This document shows positions 10,381-21,900 of a stretch of DNA of 64,000 nucleotides, in pieces. How positions within the stretch are numbered: position 1 is the first letter of the stretch; each line of letters opens with the position of its first letter. This stretch comes from Sipunculus nudus (taxonomy: Eukaryota > Annelida > Sipuncula > Golfingiida > Sipunculidae): the NCBI GenBank assembly GCA_026874595.1, contig CM049310.1:17892058-17956057 (forward strand), written 5' to 3'. Made by a program: the position numbers and the translations under genes. The notes under the pieces were generated by a model. That model did not search any database and had not been told where the DNA came from. It saw nothing but the letters and a program-made list of their open reading frames with translations.

Positions 10381-11429
10381 CGGTATTAAGACCGTTATTC
10401 AACAGGTGAATTGGGGATATTAAGTTGATCTCTCTTTTGGTCTTAAACCACTACTCATTTGTAGGCCTTACTTATAAAATATATGTTATTTCCGGGTTAC
10501 TCTGCGTACATATTAAAGAAATGAAGGTATCACTGAAAAGAGACTCTGTTAGTACACAAGGTACATGTTTCCATATTGACATACGGAAAAAAAACATGTA
10601 ACCGGAAGTGATTGATTGAATAACAGGGACAACCTGTACACCGTACTCTCCCTTTTAGGCTTATTTTTGTAAAAGGTTAAAAAATGATTCTCGAGTTAAA
10701 TAAAAAAAAATCCCGTGTCTTTAATCAGAGTGCGTAGGAAAGGAAGTCCGTGAATTATATATGAATATGAAAATATGAATATATATGAAGGTATTCAGGT
10801 TACCTCCAACATTCAACGGATTGTTCCTTGGGTATTATCCTAACCCATCACCAAACGACAACAAAATGCGTAGGCCAAAAACTGTACATAGAGAAACCAA
10901 AGGTAAAGCAATACATTACGCCACCTGGAATGCCGCGATCATAACGTCGCCTGGCCCTCTGGTGCTCCGGGGTTTATGGCCCTGGGTCTGGCAAAACGGG
11001 CTGGTCTATGGCCGGGTGTCAATAAACCTGCAGTTGCAGGTCGGAAGAGTTGTTACCGCTACTATTTTCTGCATTATGGTGATATTTATTAGGGGAATAT
11101 AATTTTTTTGCAGTTTCAGCAACCTGGTACAAGGAAGGGAAAACTGTTTACAACTGGTGCACGTGTTATACTGGCAAGGCGAAAGGAGGCCTGAACATAT
11201 GTTATTTAAGTATTTTCCGTGATATTTTTTTTTACACTATGGCGATGTGTGCTTTATTTTAGATTTACTGAAGTGGTGATGAGACAAGAAATAACAAGCT
11301 ACATCAAACGCCGATACCCAGAGTGATTAAGCCTATATCACGCGCCATCTGACGGCGGGCCTTTGAACAATAACGCATCCTCTTTTTCTACAATACAAAC
11401 CACTTGCATGTACTCCCAGTCAAGAAAGG
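10381..11429. other. Intergenic, no recognised content
   Basis: Single-copy-looking DNA. A 105-codon open frame on the plus strand (10785-11102) shows no recognisable domain, no repeat structure and no splice context that I can support. Confidence 0.4.
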
Positions 11430-11730
11430 TGGCCGGGTATTATGTTTCTCTCTTCGTTCGTTCGTTTGTTTGTTAGCACACTAACTCAAAAGTTATAAAC
11501 AAATAATGATGTAATTTTGTGCAGGGTTATTTTGAAGACCAAGAACAATCCAACAATTTGTTTGGGTTATACTATATTTATTCAGTATTGTTCTCTTGGT
11601 GACTGAACACATTTTAATCATTAGAGGGTATGCGTTCATTCCCGTTCGTGTGTGTGTTTTTGTGTGTGTAGGGTGTGTGTGTTTATTTACAACATAACTC
11701 ACACAATTATGAACGGATACTCATGAAATT
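11430..11730. repeat. Interspersed repeat with GTTAGCACACTAACTCAAAA
   Basis: TTCGTTCGTTCGTTTGTTTG leads into GTTAGCACACTAACTCAAAA and GTTATAAACAAATAATGATG. This layout, a quasi-tetranucleotide leader followed by 'GTTAGCA..AC...AAAAGTTAT', belongs to a class of short invertebrate repeats. A related leader occurs at 14540-14600. A (GT)n-rich stretch closes it at 11650-11690. Confidence 0.5.
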
Positions 11731-11829
11731 TCATGAGTTTCAAATGAAATTCATGACATTTCGGGAATTAGCTAACTCATGATCCAGATTAAGAAACGTT
11801 TTCAAGGAATATTCACAAATGTAGAGCTA

Positions 11830-12420
11830 TAAGTCATCTGAGCTATAGTCGTGACTTTAATTCATCAGAGCTATAGTCGTGGTCCATTGTCCGTTTGTCC
11901 GTCCGTCCTTCCGTAGATGCGGCACGTTTTGAAACTGTTAGACCTAGGAGTCCAAAATTTGGCATGCTGTCAGATTTCCCGAAATTCTCCTACCAAGCCG
12001 AAAACTGGGTCTTTGCGACTTTGTTCCTTTGAGAAATTAGGGAAAAAACTCATTTTTTATTAAAAACCTATTTTCACACTTCAGGACTGCCTAATATCAA
12101 AACCTCTCAACTGTTTTTCCTCATATTTACCATAAATATTTCTCTATATAGTTCCTATGTACATGTCAGAAATTAGGTCTTTTTTATAATTTATAAAAGT
12201 TATGGGCCCAAACATATTGCACTTTTTAAAAAACAAGGAAAAATATTTGGTCACTTTACACAAAAAATGTTAAAAATAGGGACTTTTTTCAGTAATATAA
12301 CTTTAATTAATCAAAATATAATTGTATACCCAAAATAAGATCAACATTTTTTTATTTTCTCTAAAATATTAGCAAAAATATAAAATTGGTACCTTAAATT
12401 ATGCCTAAATTTGACCATGG
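11830..12420. repeat. Interspersed repeat with GTCCGTCCGTCC core
   Basis: GAGCTATAGTCGTG occurs twice (about 11838 and 11869), followed by GTCCGTTTGTCCGTCCGTCC at 11890-11911 and a long AT-rich tail. This is typical of a molluscan non-autonomous element. No coding potential is seen. Confidence 0.5.
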
Positions 12421-13045
12421 CACGTTTTTTCTCGTAAGTATATTTAATTTATTTTTCACAGCCGGGATACATGTGGATTAAATCTGTTGAATTATAAAAT
12501 ATGAAAGTAAAAGCTTAAAAATTATTCTTATAATTGAATTTTTTTAGATGCTCTTATGTATTTGAATTTTGTATATCCAAGACCCCACTCTTGCTCACTA
12601 CAGCCTTGCCTAGGTAACCTTATTAGAGATGCAACACTGGCAGAACACCCCTGCTGTAATAAACATACACTTATTCTCATGGGCCATACCCTAACACCCC
12701 CCCCCCCCCATCACCACCATCATCACAAATTATATTGCAATACATGGTTTTTATTTTCAACTGTATTTCTTTGGATGTAAAGCTGTTTTTGATCCAGTGT
12801 GCACAACTTTTCTTGAAATATTAATTCAAGAAGTAATCCAAGAGATGCCACATTGTTCTGATGTAGCATTTTTAAGAAATTATTTCGTTTTAAATAATTT
12901 AACAAAATATAATTTAACCCATCAGTAGGCATAATTTGATAAGATATGAAACAAATCATGGACAAATAAAGGTGCAATTTAAAATTGTAACTTCTGGAGT
13001 GTCATTTTCATATATTTATTGCTTTGCAAATTTAAAAAATATATT

Positions 13046-13124
<79 letters not shown>

Positions 13125-14509
13125 CTGTATGCATAATGTGATGTGACCTGACTAAATTAAGATTAAATGTTGATGCAATTTAGATTTGTGAATCAGTTTA
13201 AATATTCAGATATATATGCTATACTGTAAATATATAGTAAAATTTATAAACTTAAAAAGATGACTTAAGAAAAGAAAAAATAGGATCTAATGCAAATATT
13301 TGTTCATTTTTTCCTGTCTCAGTAGAATGGAAATTAAAGTTATTTGCTTTGTTTCCAACTCTCTGCCTGTTTTTAATATTTAAAATTAATTTCATTTTAA
13401 TTAAATTTTATCCTTTACGTATATGCAGAGGTGCTGTAACTCCCACCAGTCCCTATTAGCACCATTAAATTTAATTCCGTATCCTGTATTTATATCCAAA
13501 GGTAACATCCCCCCCCCCAGTAATTGAGCCCTAGTTCCTGAGCACTGAGGATAGTATATAATTGCAAATTAAAAAAATCTATGGTGATGCAGTTATTACT
13601 GTCACAATCAGCGGAGCGCTGTGACCCATGGGTCCCTAGTTTTAGTGATTGTCTGAGGCTTGCTTTTACTAGAGAACATATTTCTATTTTATACACTTGA
13701 TCAATTGTCATGAAATCCTTTTTCATGGATCTTTTCTCAGATATTGAATTATCGCATTTGTTAAATTATCGCAACGTCAGCTTGTATTTTCGTTCCTGTT
13801 TATTTACAAAGTGTCTTATTTACTCATTAAATAGCGTCTGTTTCTGTGTCCTATAAATTGTGTAATTGAAAAGGGTTTGTGTTAAGCTTTTTATGCTGTA
13901 ATATTCTATAAATCTACCACGGCTATATATGACAATAATATCCGAGACTTAATTCATGTGCCTGATATACGGACAACTTTAAGTTACGCAGGGAAAACGT
14001 GTTAAAGTGATCCTATATTATGTGACTGCAGGACTTCAGCGAGAACAAAGACATGGCCGCGATGTGATTGTCTTGTACAAGTGCACCTCATGGACTAGAA
14101 TTAGAAATGACTTAAGTCAACCAAGAAATGTGTTTACCCTTTAATCCAAACTTCCGTGCAGTATTGGAAAAACTAGGCTTTTATTGAAACCTGGGATGTC
14201 TTGTTACACGCGTATTCCTGTTACGAAGAGCTGAAAATACATTGCGACGGGTGTACTGATTACATCTAGACAAATAACACCACTCCCATTTTTTTAAGAA
14301 ACATTTTTTTTTTTGCTACCAGGAACTGGTCTCGACTTATACAGAGTCCCAGTGATAACTTTTCCTAGACAGGATTACGTTTTCCTATTATGTTCTCGGT
14401 CTCTAAAGGAGTTCCAGTGATAACTTTTTCCAGGTAGTATTATGTTTTCCAGATCCATTCTGCAGGTAATCTTGATCACCATAGTATGCTTTTGATTAAA
14501 GTGTTCTCT
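12421..14509. other. Intergenic, AT-rich
   Basis: No gene is recognised. A C tract followed by (CAT/CAC)n lies at 12697-12725 and a long (TA)n at 13051-13110. The remainder looks single copy. Confidence 0.5.
13051..13110. repeat. (TA)n microsatellite
   Basis: About 60 bases of uninterrupted AT dinucleotide. Open frames across it are artefacts. Confidence 0.97.
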
Positions 14510-14514
14510 TCCAT

Positions 14515-14745
14515 TTTAACCTCCCTAGGCAGCGAGGGTTATGTTTTTTTTTTGTCTGTCTGTTTGCTTGTTTGTCCTCTGTTAGCAACATTACTCAGAA
14601 AGTATTTCACGGAATTTTCAGGATAGATCGGCATTCATAAAAAGAACACTTGATTAAATTTTGGTTGTGTTCCGGATAACCATCTGCCATTTGGGGTAAT
14701 GAGCAGCCTTGGCAGAGGTCTCACTGAGTGCATATTTCTAGTTTT
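14515..14745 (+). repeat. Short interspersed element ending in CACTGAGTGC
   Basis: It has a leader TTTGTCTGTCTGTTTGCTTG, then GTTAGCAACATTACTCAGAA, and near the end CTTGGCAGAGGTCTCACTGA followed by GTGC. This combination (GTTAGCA ... AGAGGTCT ... GAGTGC) recurs in many invertebrate genomes as a non-coding element. Confidence 0.55.
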
Positions 14746-16370
14746 AATAGAGGAAGGCTTTTATTAATATTAGGGACCGCCTTTGTTCTAAGGCTGAACT
14801 AGCTTTGATCCAACCAGAAAGTGAGCGTGACATGCACAAAAAGTTTCTGTAAGGAACACAATTTTTTTTTTAATTTAAGAACCTTGCTGAGACACACAAC
14901 AAACACAAGACTGTATTTTCAGTTTGAAAACAAGATCGGATATGGAATACATTTATGTGATTTTTAGGACTGCACTCTTGTGTGATATAAGGGTAATTTC
15001 GTGCTCTATGTGGTGTAACATTAAAGGGCTGCTTACAGTGTAATGTCATTACTTGTTCTCGTATGAAATCCGCTCGAGCTAATCAGGCCTTTAATGTCAG
15101 TACTTATCCTGAGTTCGATTAGGTCGAGTAGATACGTGATGATCATTTCTAGACTTATTAGTGCCATGCATTGTCATTTAATTGGACTCAGCTATGAGTT
15201 CATCGGTCTCCGGGTCCTCAGTACAGTTGAGATAACACCCAGAAAAATTAGCCAGTCCTCTTCTCAGAGCATGTGCTTGTCGTACTTATTCCTGTGTAGA
15301 TGACTTCCAGTAGGAGGCTTGTGTCATCACGAAGTGTCACTTTACTTATCGTCTACCATGAAAATTACAAATTTTATTTTAAATATCTCATTGCTTACGA
15401 CATGATATGTACATTAATGGTGGACGTTAGTTAAGGTTAGCTGGTTGTAATCAACTAATAATTAACAAGTGACCCATTGGTCATGACGCTCAGCTGCCAA
15501 GCATGACCATCATGGGTTGACATTCACAACTTCCGGTCAAATTTTTTAAGAAATTATTTGCATATTTTGTTGAAGCTTTCTACAATGATAGAAATATATA
15601 TCACGTATGTCTGGTTAAACACAGTGCTTGATGGTCTGAGTCAAAATGTATGGTTGTCGAGCTATCAGGAACTAATCTCATAGCTTGCTTGATACCTATC
15701 AGTCTCAAAAGGAACACCACACAGGCCAAATATAAGATCAACATATATAGCAAAAAATCAAGGAAATCCATGCAAGAATTATTGAGAAACGCGTGCTTCT
15801 GTATGAAGATTTATTCAATACAAACCAGCTGTACTGAACATTCATAAATGATGGGTATATTTTTAAAGAAATCTTTAACCCAATCCTTTGCAAGATTACA
15901 TTAATATACGTCCCATTGCATCCACTTTAACAATTCTTGAGTTAATATGTTCAAAAGGAATTTAAAAATGGCTACTTGGTGACATCCGACAACAAACATT
16001 CTCTATAAGGGACCAAACATCACAGAAACTGTACTGACAAAAGGATTTCTAAGGTGGGTACCTGGCAAACATAATGGGTTTCTGACAAGTCTGACATTAG
16101 ATATCACACATCTTCGAATAAGAGACTAATGACAACTGCTCCAAAGAATGTTACAGTAATGAATGTCAAAAACAATTGAAAAGGCATGGTCAGGTTTTGA
16201 GAGCTCTCATATCAGAGTTGTGGACATGCAAATGTAAAGCGGGCAGGTCCAATATTTTTTAAGTATCACCTTGCTTTTTAGTGGGGTCAGCAGGGTAGGT
16301 AAACTGCATAACCTGAAAGAAAAGAACTGCAGAACTAGCATCACTAAGACTAAAAATCTAACTTGAAATG
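14746..16370. other. Intergenic, no recognised content
   Basis: No gene or repeat family is recognised. Short open frames (for example 15094-15303) have no supporting features. Confidence 0.4.
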
Positions 16371-16880
16371 TGTTCACAACCTTTTAAAGAAGTGGATCCT
16401 GTGACCTTGACCTTTGACCATGTGACCTCAAAATCTATAGGATTCTTCTTCCACTTGGTAGGTGAGCCATTTGTGAAAGAACAAAGGTTTGGGATGAAAG
16501 GTTGGGATTGATATGCATTCACAAGCTTTTCAAAGAAGTGGGTCCTGTGACCTTGAACTTTGACCTTGTGACCTCAAAATAAGTATAGTTGTACCCCTGT
16601 TGGCAAGTGAGCCGTATGTGAAAGATGAAAATTTTTGATGAAAATCTTAGCTATAAGAATTCATTCTGGGGGGTGCAAACACAACCCGTTACTCGGAGAA
16701 AATAGGTCCAGTGACCTACTTTCAGGTTTGCAAAGAGATCTTTAGAACCTCTGAGACTGCTTTGGTTCATGATCCTAGCCTTTACGGTTACCATTTGTGC
16801 CCTGCTAACGGACGAACGGCCGGCACGACGGACGGCCGGATGGAAGGATGACGGACAAAGACCCATCGGTTTAACACAGC
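16371..16880. repeat. Repeat with GTGACCTTGACCTTTGACC units and a NGCTAACGG end
   Basis: Two ~150-base units carry CCTGTGACCTTGACCTTTGA at about 16398 and a variant at about 16545, followed by 'TGTGACCTCAAAAT' and 'GTGAGCC'. The right end contains GTGCCCTGCTAACGGACGAA and CGG-rich sequence, which also closes the related element at 21600-21870. It belongs to the same family as the array at 27655-29060. Confidence 0.65.
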
Positions 16881-17117
16881 ATGACTAAAAGTCAGTTTTG
16901 TAAGCGTTAGCGTACCCAATGTTTTTAATATGAGATTCTTTATCCGAGCTACAAAATGTCAAAGGTGTTATATTGTTGTTGTAAATCTTTTTGGAGATAT
17001 TATTCTTTGTACAAGCTGTTTTCCACAATAAGATTAATTAATTTGCAAAATTTTATTCGATTTAACTGAATGTTACAGATGAGATCCTGAGAACCTGATT
17101 TTCAGTTAAAACATTTA

Positions 17118-17527
17118 GACCGTATCCGCACTAGCAAATAATCCGGATCGTGAATCGGATTACTCTGGCCGCGCTAGGCCACTAATCAGCATCAGTTCGG
17201 TTTGTTGTAGTCCGCCTGAAAGGTGGTCTACAGTAACTCCGTTTACTTTAGTCCGGTTTACAGTAAACTGGTTCCTATTCAAGCTAATCCGTTTCCAGTC
17301 TGCGTAAAGCCAGTTCAGCTATACCATTTTCCCATCCTTCCCGAGAAGCACACTAAATTGGATTAACAATTAAGTGCGGGGAGCAAACTGACCGTTTATT
17401 GAATAAACCGATTTAGGCCTTTATTAAACGAACTACAAAGCGGACGCGAAGCATACTACTTCAAGACTTAAGTAAACTGGTTTAATATAATCCGATTTAG
17501 ATGCGAACCGAGTGCGGGTAACAGCCC
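17118..17527. mobile_element. Possible MITE with CCGCACT ends
   Basis: The left end CCGCACTAGC is followed within 35 bases by AATCGGATTA. The reverse complement of the right end gives CCGCACTCGG followed by AATCGGATTA. The interior repeats GTAAACTGG and AATCCG words in both orientations. A small inverted-repeat element is likely; superfamily and target duplication are not clear. Confidence 0.4.
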
Positions 17528-17530
17528 GAC

Positions 17531-18771
17531 AGCAAAGCCCCAAAGACCCCGTGTAACTTTTTAAGAATTTTCATTTTGGCAGAGATCGATGTCTGATTGA
17601 AGTACAAAATTAAAACATGTGATTGAAAGTCGATCACATAATATGCGAACGCCCACGGTGATCATAGGGAATTAAGACGTGTTTTTCAAGGATAAACGTA
17701 ATACCATTATATTTAAGCAATGACTACACATGTTATGTTATTTCTATATTCAATAACTGGATTTCTATTTAGAAAGCTTTTCATCTGCCTTAAGAAATAT
17801 TTGCAATTTATAAATACTGGAATTTCCCTATCAGTATCAGTGACAAAAATTTGCGGTAGCCCGTGAATCCCAAAATCCCCTCCATTCTTTTCATCTTGCT
17901 AAGAATCGGCTTACTGGAAGGCAGGGGGATGCAAACGTTCGTATAAAGAGTCATTCAATGAGTGAAAAAAAACAAGAGATGTCATGCTTTGACGTTTTGG
18001 TGACACTTTGTAACATGTATGAAGCCATAAACTGGATACCCCTGAATGACCGTAAGGTCATTATAACATTTTATTAAATCCTCTATTGATCATAAACACA
18101 CATACGCACACACGCAGAGATTCGAACACAGATATATGCAAATATCTACATGCCTTATGTTATGAATCACATTCATTAACATTTGGGTTAAATGAAGACA
18201 AAACAGTGAAAACATAAGTCGGTTATATTTATATACACATTTATTCTGGGTAAAAATGCATCGGGTCTTATTTTGCATAGTGAAGATCGGTCATTACATC
18301 ACGCTACAGTCACACCAAAGTCCGCTACAAAGATAACACCATAATGGCACTTCTACGTTCAAAGCCGACATGACACAGCATTTTGAACAATGTCACTGTT
18401 GAATCGCGAATGGTTTTCATGGATACTTTACCACCTTCCCAGGAAGATTCAGATAAGGTTTATAATATATACACAAAGTGTTCCAATTAAACCATCCAGA
18501 TTCAGCAAACTCTGCGTATGTTTTACACTGCAGGTCAACTAAACTAAGAGCAAGACATGATACAGATCACACGATGTTATCTCCTGGCACAAAACCAAGT
18601 TTTCCTAGATTTGTCGCCAGAGGGCAGTACCGGTCACCGGAAGTACGTAGGTAAACTCGCTGTTAAAAACTACGACCGCAATGCTTGACTTTGGAACCTA
18701 GAGGGTGTGTGACTCGATTTTCGCAACATCACAGAAGGGAATAGATTTTGCATTTGGCGTCGTCGTGGAGT
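17531..18771 (-). other. 3' UTR and downstream flank of arginine kinase copy B
   Basis: On the minus strand the first AATAAA after the stop lies at 18245-18240, giving a 3' UTR of about 530 bases if used. Otherwise no feature is recognised here. Confidence 0.5.
18240..18245 (-). terminator. Candidate polyadenylation signal of copy B
   Basis: AATAAA on the minus strand, about 530 bases past the TAA at 18772, and the first canonical hexamer downstream of the gene. Confidence 0.45.
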
Positions 18772-18920
18772 TTACTTGGACAGGGCATCCTCAATCAACA
18801 GAATGATGGAGACGCCTCTGGCCATCTCACATACGGCTTGGTACTCTGTCAGACCCAGACGACGCTTGTTGGAGATGTCGTAAACACCGCCCACACTCTC
18901 AGTGTGCTCACCGTGGATTC
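18772..18920 (-). CDS. Arginine kinase copy B exon 6 with stop
   Basis: 149 bases after CTTTTAG|. It encodes [20 protein letters not shown], then [20 protein letters not shown] and LIEDALSK, with TAA at 18774-18772. Confidence 0.95.
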
Positions 18921-21900
18921 CTAAAAGTCACAAAAAGAAAATAAGATTAAAATAATACATTTACCAAGATTTCGTTATCCTCAGTTGGTGTCTGTTAATA
19001 CTTTTTGCATAAAAAAACGGTAATACTAAGATAAATATACGGCGCTGAATTATCTGGCAGTATGCCATTCTGATACCGCCTCTAAAGCCCTTTTCATACT
19101 CAGTTTCAATGAGATAAATTGTAAGACATCTGTATAATGTTAAATAAAATCATGCTTCCTCTATTTATGTTTCCGTCTCTGTGAGTGTGTATTATTATGA
19201 TTTTTTAATGTACATTTATCTCAAATAAAACAACACTTTAATAAACATAAAGAAAAATCAACATGACATAAACAGGCCTTTGGTAATCAACATTATCAAA
19301 ATCAGATGCTTACGGATCGATGACACCTATCGGTGTTTCATTTGATTTCCATAGCAACTGACCTCTGACTTGCAGGTTCAGGTGTTTGCAGATTTCGTCA
19401 AAGTTGGGCATCTGAGAGGCCTTGGGGATCCTGGCGTGCACGCTGGCTCTCATGGTGGTTCCCAAGTTGGATGGGCAGAAAGTCAGGTAACCATAGCGAT
19501 CATGGTGGGCGAATGGCAGAGTCTTCTCCATGTGGTTGATGGCCTGGGTAAGCGAGACAGACATATAAGAGTCACTATTCACAATGTTATTGTCATTTTT
19601 ATGTCATTCATGATCTCAATTTACATGTCAGAACAGTAATTTTTTAAACTGTGCAAGGAATGTTAGTTTTTCTATTGTACTCACAGATCAATCAGTTTCT
19701 ACAATATATACTTATGAAAAATGGCATATTATTTAACAGTGAACGCAGAAAGTGGTATGAGAAGCTGATCATCTGGCTGCGCTAATAATGGCTGCTACTT
19801 TATTGTAAAATAATGTATTTATATAATACCAGTAAAGCAAAAAAGGGATATATAGACACATTTATATTTATCTTATTAAATGTGTTATTCCTTGACACTG
19901 TGACACTCTCCTTGCATATTTACCTTGATCAGTCTCCTGTAAACCTCAGCCAGGTTACCGCCCATCTGCATGGAGATGAACCTGAGATGATCCTCCTCGT
20001 TGCACCAGGTCAGGAAGGTCTTGCTTTTGTTGAAGAAGATGCCACGACCGTTGGGCCAGTCGTTGTAGCCACCGGCAGCGCGGAGGAACCTAAAACCAAC
20101 AGACGTAGACTTTAGCACGCTTTTTGTCTATAGAGCATGCGAGTTGCGCCTGCTTGGCCGATTGGTTGTTGGTTTGTATTGCCAAGTGTACATGTGGCAA
20201 TACAAAATAAATAAATACGGTGGTTCCCTGTGTCATCCTTATTGTCAAAAGCTACATGATAATTCAAATGTGGCAACACGTGAAATGCTCTAAAATAATA
20301 TGTTGTCTCTCACATTAATTGGAAGTGACTATTGTTGAAATTTGCATGTAAACTGGAGATGAAGTTTTTGCTCTAGTGCTCTCTTTCTCTTTCTCTCTCC
20401 TACCGCTACTACTATTACCATTACTACCTGCATTCCTACATGATTTTCAATCAATGAAAATATTGAATAAAAACGACATATTATTATTATTATTTAAATA
20501 CGAATAAACTTTACCTCTGTATAAAGTTAAGACATTTAGGTGAAGATCTTGCCTTTTTATCTTAGTGTTTTATCTTTATTTTCTTCATTTATTGATGATG
20601 AGCGTATCGTGTTTTGTTCAAAGAGTGAGTGACGTTTACCTGTCATGGTCGTTGAAGAGGAAGTGATCCTCTACCAGTTGTTGCTGGGTAGCCTTGTCCA
20701 TGCCCTTCAATGGGTAGTATGTGCCAGCTAAGTCATCGGGCAGAGTGGTGAGGGCTTTCTTCACACGTTCCTCAAGCTCCAATCTGTCCTGTAAAAAGAA
20801 AAACATACATTTAAGTCACAATCCAGAGCTAGTTTTGGTGTCATGTCTGGAGGACTTTGGGTATCAAGGACACATTCTACTTTTCCCTCAAGCTCAACTC
20901 TGTCCTATTGTAAATACAAAATCTAAATATTTTAGTCATAACAGGGTGCAACGAACATCACTTAGAATGCTACGCTCAATGCAATATGATGGAAAGACAA
21001 ACAAAACTGCAATGTGTTATTTTTGCGATATGAAACGCATGTACCCTCCAAATATTGTGTTTCTTCTATCATTCTTTTTTCTAACTAATTATATTCTGTA
21101 TGTTAACATACAGGGGATAAAATGGTTTATAAACTAAAACGAGGATCCTGACCTTTGACCTGGCCTATACAGCTTGAACAAGAGGGGCAAAAAATAAAGG
21201 TCAAGGTTAGCAACGACGACAACGAAAGACAATTGGGCTCCCCTGGTGTCTCCCGTAGCGTGTGTGTGTATTGAGGGGTGGGATTGGATGAAGCTATAAT
21301 AAACGTACCAGGTTTAAGGACACTAGATGAAATCACAGAAAAAAATAAAGGTAGCGCCATTAGCCTAAAAGAAACTAGCCATGATAAAAAAATAAATAAG
21401 GTTTTTGGACACTAGATAGAACCAGTTAAGAAACAGATATAATTTATGTAATTTAGCAGTCTCAAAAATTGAGGGAAAAATGTGTTAAAAATAGAAAAAT
21501 ACAGTTGACGCCACCAGTCTTACACAGCTGATGACACCTTTCAAAGATTATTAAGCTAAGCAAAAATCACGGCATTCCATGCATTAATTATAAAGATACT
21601 GAAGGTTTTGTATCATATTTTTATTTTTCTGGGGTACAAACAAGCCCCATAGCTCGGAGGATAAGTTCAGGTTTCCAGTGCCATATTTTATGGACCTGTA
21701 TTGATGTTCAGTTAGAAGTTTCTAGGTCCAGCAGTTACGGTTTAAGCCCTGCTAACGGCCGGCCGGCCAGCATGACTTAAGCTTATATACTGAGACTGAA
21801 CAGGCTCATTTTCCAATTTCTTACAGTTACGTATTATGCACTGCTAACAGGCTAACGGGCCAAAAAAGAATAAGAAAAATTCATGAGGGTGCTACGACAT

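Noticed and set aside
10785-11102. 105-codon plus-strand frame
   Set aside because: No domain, no splice context and no conservation evidence. Possible by chance.
19370-20115. Plus-strand frames opposite the kinase exons
   Set aside because: They are antisense shadows of exons 4 and 5. The same shadows occur at copy A.
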